From Microvirga zambiensis WSM3693 (GTDB lineage: Bacteria > Pseudomonadota > Alphaproteobacteria > Rhizobiales > Beijerinckiaceae), in NCBI RefSeq assembly GCF_016735695.1, contig NZ_JAERQD010000003.1:62001-126000 (forward strand): 64,000 nucleotides of DNA, read 5' to 3'. The notes below the pieces were generated by a model. The model did no database searches, was not told the DNA's origin, and worked only from the letters and a program-made list of their open reading frames with translations. Shown here one piece after another: positions 26,497-36,263 of this stretch (position 1 is the stretch's first letter; each line of letters opens with the position of its first letter). The position numbers and the translations under genes are program-made.

Positions 26497-27306
26497 CTAC
26501 TCCACCGGCGAGGGCGCGAGGCGGGCGAAGCCCTGCGACGTCTGCCTCTCCAGCCATGCCTGATAATCTTTCTGCTCCTGAATCACGAGCTTGCCACGCA
26601 TCTGCGGATGACCGACCCCGCAGAGTTCGGCGCAGAGAACGTCGAAGGTTCCCGTTCGCGTCGGCGTGAACCAGATATAGGAAACCTGGCCCGGCACCAT
26701 ATCCATCTTGGCCCGCAATTCCGGCACATAGAAATCGTGAAGGACGTCAGCTGAGCGGAGCAGCGCCTTGACCGGCTTGCCGATCGGCAGGTGCAGCTCG
26801 CCGCCTTCGATCACCACATCGTCCTTCGATTTCGGATCGTCCTTGTTGATGCCGAGCGGATTGTCGGGGCTGATGAGGCGCGCGTCCGACGTGGCGAGCT
26901 TACCGTCCGGGCCGGGCAGGCGGAAGCTCCATTGCCATTGCTGCCCGAAGATCTCGATATCGGTGGCGTCGTCAGGGACGGTGATGAACTCGCGCCATAC
27001 GAAGAGGCCCGGCGTCAGCATGGCCGCGACGCCCACGCCCGTGACGATCGTCAGCCACCATTCGAGCCTCTTGTTCTCCGGCTCGTAATGCGCCTGCTGT
27101 CCCGCCTGATGGCGGAACCGATAGACGCAATAGGCCATGAAGAGAACGACGGCTACGAAGACGGCGCCCGTGATCCAGAACGTGATGATGATCGTGTTGT
27201 CGATATATTGCCAATTCGACGCGATCGGGGTCCACCACCAGGGACTGACGAGGTGGAAAATGACCGAGCCGAGGGCAACCAAAACCAATATGAGCGCTAC
27301 AGCCAT
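26497..27306 (-). CDS. coxB: Cytochrome c oxidase subunit II
   Basis: A 269-residue subunit II with two N-terminal membrane helices (residues ~1-20 and ~38-62) and a periplasmic cupredoxin domain. The CuA site is complete: a first His in SADVLHDFYVPELRAKMD, then CAELCGVGHPQM with two Cys, His and Met. The aromatic patch FGQQWQWSFRLPG is the usual electron-entry region. No extra cytochrome c domain is fused, so it accepts electrons from a separate cytochrome c. It is the first gene of the operon. No lipobox cysteine is present at the N terminus. Confidence 0.95.
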   Translation of the reverse strand: MAVALILVLVALGSVIFHLVSPWWWTPIASNWQYIDNTIIITFWITGAVFVAVVLFMAYCVYRFRHQAGQQAHYEPENKRLEWWLTIVTGVGVAAMLTPGLFVWREFITVPDDATDIEIFGQQWQWSFRLPGPDGKLATSDARLISPDNPLGINKDDPKSKDDVVIEGGELHLPIGKPVKALLRSADVLHDFYVPELRAKMDMVPGQVSYIWFTPTRTGTFDVLCAELCGVGHPQMRGKLVIQEQKDYQAWLERQTSQGFARLAPSPVE

Positions 27307-27851
27307 TTCTTACCCATCCTTGCCGTTTCGAGGCCTCGGATATGCAGAAGGCGATAACTCTATTTCACGCCATTACATGTTTTGATTGAAAAACTCTAAG
27401 GTCGGATTCGATCAAAACAAATGCTCAGGCGGTATATTCTCGCAACTGGCTACCCTATACATGCGGGCAACTTCGATTAAGCCAGCAGCCAACTGTGAAA
27501 CTACACCCGGGCGCACGTCCGGTCAATGAGCCTTGGCCATCGGCCGGAGCGGCGGAAGCGGTCTATTCGGCGTTCCGAGCGTAGTGCTCTCGCGTTGCCC
27601 AAATGGCACAAATTGTAAATTCCTATCTCCACGCGGTGAGAGAACATTGTCTGGAATTTGGAACCTATTCCCGTTCAATCAACGCCAGGTCCAGGCTTGT
27701 TTTTCAGCGAATGAGCTTATCTTCCTTTTCTGCCCCACATGCGCGTTCATCAAATCGAGCAAAAATCGGGAAGCTAGGGTTTTTCCGCTGCGGAAACTAT
27801 GGTTAGGTACGCCACCCAATAACACCGGACTGTCCTGGTCAGCGCTTGCAG
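27307..27851. other. Divergent intergenic region between oxidase operon and tamA
   Basis: This 545-base stretch separates the divergent coxB and tamA genes and is noticeably more A+T-rich than its surroundings, particularly 27340-27420 and 27590-27800. It should carry both promoters. I see a small hairpin (TTTCCG-CTG-CGGAAA) near 27782-27796, but no FNR/FixK-type TTGAT-N4-ATCAA site and no convincing gene. An ATG frame at 27603-27806 has no ribosome site and no recognisable content. Confidence 0.6.
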
Positions 27852-29888
27852 ATGCTGCGTGCCGGGATTTCGAGACCATGTTCCATCGGTCCGCTTCTAC
27901 AGGGAGATCGTGCCTCATTGTCGTGGCTGAGCACCAACCGACGGATATTGTCTCTGTTTCTAGTGGGCGTTCTGTTCAGCGGGCTGCCGCTCGCGCCCGC
28001 CTTCGCGTTCGATCTCTTCGGCTGGTTCCGCGGCAGCAGCGATGAGCCGCCGGCTCCGAGCGCAAACGCACTGCCGTATTCCCTCGACATCGTCATTTCC
28101 GGTGACAAGGATAATCTGGAGCAGCCCATCAAAGATGCGTCGACGCTCCAGAGCCTGCTCTCTGATCCGCCTCCCGACTCCGCCGCCCTCGTCAGTCGCG
28201 CCCAGGCCGATCTGCCGCGCGTGATCGATGCGCTCTGGGGAGCCGGGTTCTACAATGCTCGCGTGACGATCAACGTGGCCGGCGTGCCGATGGCCCTGCA
28301 GGCGCCGCGCACGGAGGCGGCGGTGCGGGCCGCGGCCGGCTATCGGTCGCGGGCCCTCGTGCCCATCCAGATCGTCGCGGATCCGGGGCCGCAATTCGCC
28401 CTCAGAGACGTGAATGTCTTCGATACGCGGACGCGCCTCGCATTTACGCCGGCCGAACTCCCGCCGCGGGTCGTGCAGATCAAGCCAGGAGACCCGGCCC
28501 GCTCCGCCGACATCCTCGCCGCCGAAGCGCGGATCGTAGACTATTTCCGCGCACAGTCGCGGCCGTTCGCAAAGATTCAGCGGCAGGACCCCGTCGTCTT
28601 TCACCAGGCTCAGGTCATGGACGTCGGGCTCGGCGTCAATCCGGGCCCTCGGGCCGGCATCGGGCCGATCACGATCCAGGGGGCGGAAGGCGTCGATCCG
28701 GCCGTCGTGCGTTCCTTCATCTACACCGAGCCGGGCGACCCTTACTCGCCCGCGGCTCTGGCCAACATGCGCAAGTCGATCTCCCAGATCGAAGCGCTGG
28801 GGTCGGTGCGCATCCGCGAGGCCGAGGTGCTGGACGCCTACGGCAACCTCCCACTCTTCGTGGAACTCACCGAGCGGCCTCTCCGCGTCATCGGCGCATC
28901 TGCACAGTATTCCACGACGGACGGGCCTGCCTTGCGGGCCTATTGGGCGCACCGGAACCTGTTCGGCGGCGCCGAGCGGTTGCGTCTCGATGCCAGCGTC
29001 TTCTATCTCACCGAGGATGGCGGTCAGCCTGACCGGGACCAGGGCTGGAACTGGGACAATCTCGGCGGGCGGTTCCGTGCGAGTTTCCTGAAGCCGGCTC
29101 TCTGGGGAACCCGGAACGACCTGCTGATCGACGGTCTCGTCGAGCGTGATCGGACGGAGGGCTATACCAGCCGCCTCGTGAACGTGACCGCCGGCATCCG
29201 TCACCGTTTCAGCCAGACCTTCTCGGTCCAGGGCGCCATCGAGTACGAACGCGGGCAGGCGACGGACATCCTGGGGCAGATCGACTACACGCTGGTGGGA
29301 CTGCCCGTCTCCCTCACTTACGATTCCACCGACGACCTCCTCAACCCGACGAAGGGTTTCCGGGTGATCGCCTCGGTCGCACCCTATCCGGAGTTCCTCG
29401 GCTCCTCGGTTCCGATGACGGTCGCCAAGGGCACCGCTTCCACCTATTTCTCCCTCGACGAAGAGGCGCGCTACATCCTTGCCGGCCGCATCGGGCTGGG
29501 TTCCATCGTCGGCGCGGATCTCGACGAGATCCCGGCCAACCGGCGCTTCTATGCCGGCGGCGGCGGTTCGGTGCGCGGCTATCGCTATCGGAGCCTCAGT
29601 CCGACCTTCCTCGGCCAGCCAATCGGTGGCCGGAGCCTGCTGGAAGCCTCCGTCGAGGCGCGCATCAAGATCACCAACACCATCGGCATCGTGCCCTTCG
29701 TCGACGCCGGCACCGCCTTCGAGTCGAGCTTTCCGGATTTCGACGAGAGCGTCCGCTTCTCCGCAGGTCTCGGCCTGCGCTATTATACGGCCATCGGCCC
29801 CATTCGCCTGGACGTCGCCGCTCCCCTCAATCCGGGACCGGGCGACCCCTCTTACGCCATTTATGTCGGAATCGGGCAGGCCTTCTGA
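27852..29888 (+). CDS. tamA: TamA, Omp85-family outer-membrane translocation protein
   Basis: About 678 residues. After a hydrophobic signal segment (ILSLFLVGVLFSGLPLAPAFA) come POTRA-like domains (residues ~60-330, e.g. ALWGAGFYNARVTI) and a C-terminal 16-strand barrel of the Omp85/surface-antigen type. The barrel's lid-lock signature GGGGSVRGYRYRSLSP and a terminal beta strand ending in Phe (YVGIGQAF) are present. TamA works with TamB in outer-membrane protein or phospholipid traffic. The start is uncertain: ATG 27852, TTG 27846 or an internal TTG near 27914 would all leave a signal peptide. Its stop overlaps the tamB start by one base. Confidence 0.87.
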   Translation: MLRAGISRPCSIGPLLQGDRASLSWLSTNRRILSLFLVGVLFSGLPLAPAFAFDLFGWFRGSSDEPPAPSANALPYSLDIVISGDKDNLEQPIKDASTLQSLLSDPPPDSAALVSRAQADLPRVIDALWGAGFYNARVTINVAGVPMALQAPRTEAAVRAAAGYRSRALVPIQIVADPGPQFALRDVNVFDTRTRLAFTPAELPPRVVQIKPGDPARSADILAAEARIVDYFRAQSRPFAKIQRQDPVVFHQAQVMDVGLGVNPGPRAGIGPITIQGAEGVDPAVVRSFIYTEPGDPYSPAALANMRKSISQIEALGSVRIREAEVLDAYGNLPLFVELTERPLRVIGASAQYSTTDGPALRAYWAHRNLFGGAERLRLDASVFYLTEDGGQPDRDQGWNWDNLGGRFRASFLKPALWGTRNDLLIDGLVERDRTEGYTSRLVNVTAGIRHRFSQTFSVQGAIEYERGQATDILGQIDYTLVGLPVSLTYDSTDDLLNPTKGFRVIASVAPYPEFLGSSVPMTVAKGTASTYFSLDEEARYILAGRIGLGSIVGADLDEIPANRRFYAGGGGSVRGYRYRSLSPTFLGQPIGGRSLLEASVEARIKITNTIGIVPFVDAGTAFESSFPDFDESVRFSAGLGLRYYTAIGPIRLDVAAPLNPGPGDPSYAIYVGIGQAF

Positions 29889-32800
29889 TGATCAAGCCAA
29901 TCCGCTCCCTCGCCCTCCTGTTCCTGGTTGCTGCGGCCGCACTCGTCGCCTTCTGGCTGATGACCAGCCGTCCGAGCCAGGCGCAGAGCGACCAGGGCAT
30001 CCTGGCAAGCCTGATCTCGCGCCTGCTCTCCACGCCGACCACGCAGGTCACCATCGGCAGCATCGAGGGCGCGCTGTCCTCGAATGCGGTGATCCGTGAC
30101 ATCCGCATCGCCGACAAGGACGGCGTTTGGCTCAATCTCGACCGCGCCCGCCTGGTCTGGAGCCGCACCGCGCTGTTGCGCGGCCGCCTCCAGGTGGACG
30201 AGCTCACGGTCGACCGCCTCCAGATCCTGCGCCGCCCGCTGCCGGCCGACGAGGCGGCGCCCGTCTCCGACGAGCCGATCCTGCCCGAACTGCCGGTGAG
30301 GGTGGTCATCGACCGGTTCGCGCTGCAGGAGCTCGCCCTCGGCGAGCCGATCCTCGGCACCGCGGCCCGGCTGTCGGCGCAAGGGTCGGCCCAGCTCGGC
30401 AACCCGTCGGAAGGGCTTAATCTGAAGTTCTCGGCGCGGCGCCTCGACGCCCCCGGCGCACTGACCATCAATCTCGACTACGTGCCGCAGACGAACCGGC
30501 TGTCCCTCGACCTGACGCACCAGGAGCCCGCCGGCGGCATCGCCGCCCGGCTGATGGATTTGCCCGGCCTGCCGCCGGTCGATCTCAAGCTGTCCGGCCA
30601 AGGCCCGATGAGCAATTTCGCGGCGCGGCTCGATTTCTCGGCTGGCCCGACCATCGGCGCTGCAGGCACGGCCACCGTCAGGCGGGCGACGTCGGCCTAC
30701 GACGTGAACGTGGATCTCGCCTCCCGCATCGAAGGGCTGCTGCCAGCTGCTGCCGCGCCGATCTTCAGCGGCACGACCCAGCTCGTCGGCAACGTGACCG
30801 TCGGTGACGACAGCAGCCTGCGCTTCCAGCCGGTTCGCATCACTTCGAATGTTGCAAGCTTCGACATGACGGGAACCGTCAGCTCCGGCCAGGTCCTCGA
30901 CCTGAGGCTCAACGCCCGGGCGCTGCCCACTGACGGGACGAAGACACGGGCAGGGCAGGCGGAGATCGCCCGGCTCAACTTCGACGGGACGGTCCAGGGG
31001 CCGCTGACTGCGCCACGCGTCAACGGATCGCTCGATGCTGCGGAGGTCAGGCTGCCTCAGGGTTCGCTCGATGCGCTGACGGCCCGCGTGGCCATGAACC
31101 CAGTAGCAGGTGCAACGCCTCCCGACCGCTTCTCCTTCGAGATCGACGCCAATGCCAGCGGAATCAAGCCCGCCGACCCGGCTCTCGCCCGGGCGCTCGG
31201 CACGACGCTGGCGGTGACATCACGCGGCTCTTTCGATCTCGAGGGCATCGCCACCGTCGAGATGGCCCGCATCGAAACCTCCACCGCGCAGGCGGGCCTC
31301 ACGGGGCGTGTCGGAGGTACCGTTCTAGACGGTACGCTTCAGGCGAGCATTCCGGAGCTGTCGTCCTTTTCCGGACTGGCAGGCCGCGCGCTGCGGGGTT
31401 CGGCGAACGTGTCGGCGCGCCTGTCGGGCAATCCCCGGCGCTACGACATGGCGGCCGTCATCGATGCCAGCCTGCGGAACCTCTCGACCGGAATGCCGGC
31501 GGTCGACGGCCTTCTGGGCCGCACCGTTACGGCCACGGGCACGATGCGCCGCATTCCCAACGGATTCGGGTTCGAGAACCTGCGGGTCGACGGCGCCCAT
31601 CTCGACGCCCGCATCGACGGCCGCGCGACGCAATCGGCCGCGGATCTCGGTCTCGACGTCACCATCGACGAGCTGAGGCAGGTCGATCCGCGCATCACCG
31701 CCGGCCGGGCGGGCATCGCTGCCCGTTTGTCGGGATCCCTCGAGCGACCGGACGTCGCGGGCGCTGCGACTCTCACTGATGTGCGAGCCATGGGCCGGTT
31801 CATCCCGCGCCTCACCGTCAATCTCGATGCCAAGGATGTGACCGGCGCGCTCGATGCGGCTCTGACCCTCGACGGACAGGTCGGCGGCAAGCCGGCGACA
31901 GGTTCGGCCCATCTCGCAAGGCCATCGGATGGAGGCTGGCTCCTCGATCGTCTCGATGTCGATATCGGCTCCGTGGCGCTCAACGGCAATCTCCGTCTCG
32001 GCGCCGATCAGCTGGCACAGGGCGAGATCTCGTTGTCCGGCAGCAATTTCGACGATCTCAGTCCCCTGGTGCTGACGAAGCTCGAGGGAGCGCTCGACGC
32101 GAACGTGTCGCTCAGTGCGGTGAATGGCGGCCAGAATGCTCAGATTACCGCGAGAGGTGCCAGTTTCGGGGCGGCGGACGTCGCGATCAGGAACTTCGAG
32201 ACGCGGCTCACGCTGCAGGACCTTTATCGCCGCCCGATGGTCGACGGCCTCGTTTCCGCCGAGGCCGTGACGGCCGGCGGACAGACCTATCGCAACATCC
32301 GCTTCGCCGCCCAAGGGACGCCCGAGGCATCGCGGTTCACGGCGTCGGCCGTGGGCCAGGGCTTCGATCTCGATGCACAGGGACGCCTCGTTCCCGGCGA
32401 TGCGACACGGATCGAGCTTGCCAGCTTCACGGCGCGCCGTGGTGGGCGGCGGCTGTCGCTTGCCCAGCCCGCATCCATCGCCTTGCAGAGCGGCACGGTG
32501 ACCTTGTCGAATGTGGTGATCGCGGCCGATCAGGGCCGGGTCGCCGTCTCAGGCACCATCGGCGACAGGCTCGATCTGTCCGTCGACATCCGCAACCTGC
32601 CGCTTCAGGTCGCGGAGATCGTGGTTCCCAATCCCGGCCTCGCCGGCACGGTCAACGGCAATGCGTCGGTGGGAGGCACTACGGCGAACCCGAGCGGAAC
32701 CTATCGCCTTGCCGTCACGGGCCTCGCCACGGCGCAGACGCGGCAATCGGGCTTGCCGCCGATCAACATCGACGCGCAGGGGCGGCTGGCCGACCGCCGT

Positions 32801-34189
32801 GCCGGAATCGATGCGCGAGTGGCGCTCGGGCGAGCCGGAACGCTTCAGATCTCCGGCAGCGTTCCGATCGATCCGACCGAGGAACTGGCGCTCAGGATTT
32901 CGGGACGCACCGATCTCGCCATTGCCAATAACCTGCTTTCGGTATCTGGAAGACGAGTGACAGGAGCTGCCAATCTCGATCTGTCGATTGCAGGCACCTT
33001 CACCAGCCCTCGCGTCCAGGGCACGGTGACGGTTGCCAATGGCAGCTTCGTCGATACGCTGCAGGGCATCCAGCTGAACGGTATCGCGGCCCGGCTTGCG
33101 GCGCGCGGGCAGGTTCTCGCCATAGAGAGCCTCACCGCACAGACGCCGAATGGCGGATCGCTTTCGGCGAGTGGCCAGGTGACCCTCGATCCAGCCGCCG
33201 GCCTGCCCGGCGATATCCGCATCACCGGCAACCGCGCCCAGCTCGTCTCCAACGAGACCGTCGAGGCGAGCGCCGATCTGAACCTGACGATCTCCGGTCC
33301 GCTTCTGACGCGGCCGCGCGCCTCGGGCAACGTCAACATCATCACGATGAGCGTCTCCGTCCCCGACCGGCTGCCGACGACGCTGCGCCCGCTGCCGGGA
33401 ACCAGGCATGTCAATCCGACGCCGACTGCCGCCGCGCGGCTTGCGCTGGCACGGCGCCAGCAATCGGGGGCGACTCAGGGACCGCCCTTCCGCGCCGATC
33501 TCGATCTGACGGTGAGCGCGCAGAACCGCATCTTCGTGCGCGGCCGCGGTATCAACGCGGAACTCGGCGGCGACCTGCGGCTGCAGGGAACGAGCCAGGA
33601 TCCGATTGCCATCGGCGCCTTCGAACTCCGGCGCGGTCGCTTCGACATCCTCGGCAAGCGCCTCGATTTCGTGCGCGGCCGGCTGGACTTCACCGGCGAT
33701 CTCACGCCGTCGCTCGATTTCCTGGCCGAGACCCAGGCCGGGGACGTCACCGCCCGGATCGGCGTGACAGGCCCGGCTTCGCGGCCTGAATTCACCTTCA
33801 GCTCCGAGCCCGATCTGCCGCAGGACGAGGTGCTCTCGCGCATCCTGTTCCAGCGGCCTTCCGGCGGATTGTCCGCCGGCCAGGCCCTGCAACTGGCACA
33901 AGCCGTCGCGCAGCTCTCCGGCGGATCGGGGAACGATGCATTCGACCGCCTGCGCAAGTCGCTCGGCGTCGACAGCCTCGATATCACTGTCGGCGCCGGC
34001 GGCGGGCCGGAGGTCGGCGTCTCGCGCTATATCAGCGACAACGTGCGCGTGGGCGTGAAGGCCGGAGCGCTGCCCCAGGATAGCGGCGTGACCGTCGACG
34101 TCGATCTCACTCGCCGCCTGAAGGCGCAGGGCGAGGTGAACGCGGAAGGCGGCACCTCGGTCGGGCTCGGATTCGAATTGGAGTATTGA
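29888..34189 (+). CDS. tamB: TamB, translocation/assembly module inner-membrane protein
   Basis: This 1433-residue protein has an N-terminal membrane anchor (SLALLFLVAAAALVAFWLM) followed by a very long periplasmic region of repeated beta strands of the AsmA/DUF490 type, expected to form a hydrophobic groove spanning the periplasm. The C-terminal TamB domain contains DLDLTVSAQNRIFVRGRGINAELGGDL, FDILGKRLDFVRGRLDFTGDLTP and ends in VGLGFELEY, a beta-signal-like terminus. It pairs with TamA, whose stop it overlaps. TamB-class proteins are implicated in phospholipid transfer to the outer membrane. A strong bidirectional terminator follows. Confidence 0.93.
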   Translation: MIKPIRSLALLFLVAAAALVAFWLMTSRPSQAQSDQGILASLISRLLSTPTTQVTIGSIEGALSSNAVIRDIRIADKDGVWLNLDRARLVWSRTALLRGRLQVDELTVDRLQILRRPLPADEAAPVSDEPILPELPVRVVIDRFALQELALGEPILGTAARLSAQGSAQLGNPSEGLNLKFSARRLDAPGALTINLDYVPQTNRLSLDLTHQEPAGGIAARLMDLPGLPPVDLKLSGQGPMSNFAARLDFSAGPTIGAAGTATVRRATSAYDVNVDLASRIEGLLPAAAAPIFSGTTQLVGNVTVGDDSSLRFQPVRITSNVASFDMTGTVSSGQVLDLRLNARALPTDGTKTRAGQAEIARLNFDGTVQGPLTAPRVNGSLDAAEVRLPQGSLDALTARVAMNPVAGATPPDRFSFEIDANASGIKPADPALARALGTTLAVTSRGSFDLEGIATVEMARIETSTAQAGLTGRVGGTVLDGTLQASIPELSSFSGLAGRALRGSANVSARLSGNPRRYDMAAVIDASLRNLSTGMPAVDGLLGRTVTATGTMRRIPNGFGFENLRVDGAHLDARIDGRATQSAADLGLDVTIDELRQVDPRITAGRAGIAARLSGSLERPDVAGAATLTDVRAMGRFIPRLTVNLDAKDVTGALDAALTLDGQVGGKPATGSAHLARPSDGGWLLDRLDVDIGSVALNGNLRLGADQLAQGEISLSGSNFDDLSPLVLTKLEGALDANVSLSAVNGGQNAQITARGASFGAADVAIRNFETRLTLQDLYRRPMVDGLVSAEAVTAGGQTYRNIRFAAQGTPEASRFTASAVGQGFDLDAQGRLVPGDATRIELASFTARRGGRRLSLAQPASIALQSGTVTLSNVVIAADQGRVAVSGTIGDRLDLSVDIRNLPLQVAEIVVPNPGLAGTVNGNASVGGTTANPSGTYRLAVTGLATAQTRQSGLPPINIDAQGRLADRRAGIDARVALGRAGTLQISGSVPIDPTEELALRISGRTDLAIANNLLSVSGRRVTGAANLDLSIAGTFTSPRVQGTVTVANGSFVDTLQGIQLNGIAARLAARGQVLAIESLTAQTPNGGSLSASGQVTLDPAAGLPGDIRITGNRAQLVSNETVEASADLNLTISGPLLTRPRASGNVNIITMSVSVPDRLPTTLRPLPGTRHVNPTPTAAARLALARRQQSGATQGPPFRADLDLTVSAQNRIFVRGRGINAELGGDLRLQGTSQDPIAIGAFELRRGRFDILGKRLDFVRGRLDFTGDLTPSLDFLAETQAGDVTARIGVTGPASRPEFTFSSEPDLPQDEVLSRILFQRPSGGLSAGQALQLAQAVAQLSGGSGNDAFDRLRKSLGVDSLDITVGAGGGPEVGVSRYISDNVRVGVKAGALPQDSGVTVDVDLTRRLKAQGEVNAEGGTSVGLGFELEY

Positions 34190-34195
34190 GACGCG

Positions 34196-34227
34196 AAAGA
34201 GGGGCGTCCCATAGGATGCCCCTCTTT
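34196..34227. terminator. Bidirectional terminator between tamB and the sulfur operon
   Basis: A perfect 10-bp stem AAAGAGGGGC / GCCCCTCTTT (34196-34205 and 34218-34227) with a 12-base loop. The A-run on one side and T-run on the other let it work for both the plus-strand tamB and the minus-strand metI-like gene, which converge here. Confidence 0.85.
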
Positions 34228-34256
34228 GTAAATTTTGCTCTTTGGTGGATTTGCCG

Positions 34257-34910
34257 TCAGCGCCGGTCGAAGCGGCTGGCGATGAAGTCACCCGTCGACT
34301 GCACGACCGTCACGATGACGATCAGGACGGCGATCACGCTGACCATGACACTCGTGTCGAAACGCTGGTAGCCATAGCGCATGGCGAGATCGCCGAGCCC
34401 GCCCGCACCAACGGCGCCGGCCATGGCCGACGACCCGATCATCGACACCACGGTGATGGTGAAGCCGCGGATGATGCCGGGAAGAGATTCCGGCAGCAGC
34501 ACATGGACGATGATCTGCCAGCGGCTCGCGCCCATGGCCTGCGCCGCTTCGATGAGACCATGGTCGACCTCGCGCAGGCTGACTTCGGCGATGCGGGCGA
34601 AGAAGGGTGTTGCCGCGATGCTCAACGGCACGACCGCGGCCCAGAGTCCGATCGACGTGCCCACGATCAGGCGCGTGAAGGGGATGAGGGCCACCAGGAG
34701 GATGATGAAGGGCGTCGAGCGGAAGCCGTTGACGATGCTGCCGAGCACCCGGTTGAGACGCGGCATTTCATAGATGCCGCCGACGCTGGTGGTGACGAGA
34801 ATGACAGCCAGGGGAATCCCGGCGGCGAACGCGAACAGGCCCGCTGCGCCGACCATGATCAGGCTCTCTAGGAATGCATCCCAGAACATCGGGAGGAAGT
34901 TTGTGGGCAT
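34257..34910 (-). CDS. MetI-type ABC transporter permease
   Basis: A 217-residue permease of the methionine (MUT) type with five hydrophobic segments. The coupling-loop motif is LIEAAQAMGASRWQIIVHVLLPES, and typical MetI stretches are GLFAFAAGIPLAVILVTTSVGG and SMIGSSAMAGAVGAGGLGDLAMRYGYQRFD. With the MetQ-like protein of the same operon it would form an importer for a sulfur compound or amino acid. The expected MetN-type ATPase is not encoded next to it or anywhere in this window. It is the last gene of the four-gene minus-strand operon and starts 21 bases after the preceding stop. Confidence 0.9.
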   Translation of the reverse strand: MPTNFLPMFWDAFLESLIMVGAAGLFAFAAGIPLAVILVTTSVGGIYEMPRLNRVLGSIVNGFRSTPFIILLVALIPFTRLIVGTSIGLWAAVVPLSIAATPFFARIAEVSLREVDHGLIEAAQAMGASRWQIIVHVLLPESLPGIIRGFTITVVSMIGSSAMAGAVGAGGLGDLAMRYGYQRFDTSVMVSVIAVLIVIVTVVQSTGDFIASRFDRR

Positions 34911-34931
34911 GTGAGGTCGTCCCGTCTTTGG

Positions 34932-36239
34932 TTATGAAGTCCGTGCCGGCGCTTCGGCCGCGTTCTTCGCCTGCGCCTCGCTCTGGATCACGGCCTGCAG
35001 GACGCCGAAAGGCGGCGTGCCGTTCAGCCAGTAATCGCCGATGGCGCGCTCGCGGTGGATCAGCGGGTTGTGCGAGGCGAGCGTTCGGGCATTGCGCCAG
35101 TAGCGATCGAACCGGCGTGCCTCGCTGGTGGCCGAGGCACCGCCGATCTCGAAGAGCTGCGTCGTCGCCTCCAGCACCTGCTCGATGACGATCTGCTGCG
35201 CCTGATACGCCTTGACGTTGGCGGCGGTGTAAAGCTCCGTCGCATCTGCACCCTTGAGCGCGGCCTGATAGGATTCATCGATGGCATCGGCGACGCCGTC
35301 GACCAGGGTGTCCGCCGTGAACGAGAGACTCGCGAGCCGCCCGATCACGCTCTGGACGAGAGGATCGTGACGCGGGCTGGATTTGCCCGGAACGGCGAAT
35401 GTCCGGGTCTTGGCGCGGGTGAAGTCGATGGCATCCCGCAGCACGGCCCGCGCGATGCCGGCAAGCGCCGCGAGATGGAACAGCTGGTAATAGGCGATGA
35501 TGTAGGAGGTCTTGGGCGGCTGCTCGACGGAGACACGGCGCAGGATCTGCTCCTCGTCGATCGCGACCTGATGGAAGCGCGTCGTGCCGCTGCCGGTGAG
35601 ACGCTGGCCGAACCCGTCCCAATCGTCCTCGATCGCGACGCCCTTGGCGGTCGCTGGAACGGCGAGGGACACGTAGTCCGTGCCCTCGAGTGCTACGGCG
35701 ACGATCCAGGTCGAGTAGATCGTGCCGGTGCTGTAATATTTGTAGCCGTCGAGGATCCAGCGCGCGCCGTCCCTGGTGAGCGTGACGGTCGTTTCCGTTC
35801 CTTCCGTCTTCTCGGCCATGGCCGCACCGAAGAGAGCACCTTCCACGATCAGGGAGAACCAACGTTTCCGGTCGGCCTCATCCTTGCTGTTGAGGCGCTC
35901 CTCGACGAAGGCGAAATGGGCACGAACGATCTGCGGCAGGTTCGAGTCCGCTTCACCCAGCTCGATGAGAAGGCGGAATGTCTGCGGCAGCGTGGCGCCG
36001 AGACCGCCATAAGCCTGCGGGACGCGCAACGCGCCAAAGCCCGCTTCGCGCAGCCAGGCGACAGCTTCGAAGGCAAGCGTCCGCGACTGCTCGCGGGCAA
36101 CCGCACCCTCGGCGATCCTTGCGAAGATCGGCCGGAAGCGGGCAGCCAGTTCCTGGTAGGTAGGCGGCTCTGATCCTAACGGCTGCACGGCATTGCCGAT
36201 GCCGGGATCCTGGGCAAAGAGATGGGGGGCTGCGGACAT
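34932..36239 (-). CDS. SfnB/DszC-like acyl-CoA dehydrogenase-fold flavoprotein
   Basis: This 435-residue protein has the acyl-CoA dehydrogenase fold: an N-terminal helical domain (REAGFGALRVPQAYGGLGATL), a central beta domain with LFGAAMAEKTEG and WILDGYKYYSTGT, and a C-terminal helical bundle with EIGGASATSEARRFDRYWRNARTLASHNPLIHRERAIGDYWLNG. The last stretch is typical of the DszC/SfnB branch (flavin-dependent monooxygenases and sulfur-acquisition oxidoreductases) rather than fatty-acid enzymes. The operon places it with a second flavin monooxygenase and a MetQ/MetI pair, so a role in oxidising an organosulfur or sulfone compound is likely. Its exact substrate is unknown, and no flavin reductase is encoded here. 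Confidence 0.8.
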   Translation of the reverse strand: MSAAPHLFAQDPGIGNAVQPLGSEPPTYQELAARFRPIFARIAEGAVAREQSRTLAFEAVAWLREAGFGALRVPQAYGGLGATLPQTFRLLIELGEADSNLPQIVRAHFAFVEERLNSKDEADRKRWFSLIVEGALFGAAMAEKTEGTETTVTLTRDGARWILDGYKYYSTGTIYSTWIVAVALEGTDYVSLAVPATAKGVAIEDDWDGFGQRLTGSGTTRFHQVAIDEEQILRRVSVEQPPKTSYIIAYYQLFHLAALAGIARAVLRDAIDFTRAKTRTFAVPGKSSPRHDPLVQSVIGRLASLSFTADTLVDGVADAIDESYQAALKGADATELYTAANVKAYQAQQIVIEQVLEATTQLFEIGGASATSEARRFDRYWRNARTLASHNPLIHRERAIGDYWLNGTPPFGVLQAVIQSEAQAKNAAEAPARTS

Positions 36240-36263
36240 CGTTGGTTCCGTTCGAAAGAGGGT

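Noticed and set aside
27307..27600. FNR/FixK-type box upstream of the oxidase operon
   Set aside because: TTGAT and GATCAA half-sites occur near 27380-27415 but are not at the required four-base spacing, so oxygen control by this factor is not supported.
27603..27806. Possible 67-codon gene upstream of tamA
   Set aside because: No ribosome binding site, A+T-rich promoter-like surroundings and no recognisable sequence; more likely part of the tamA promoter region.
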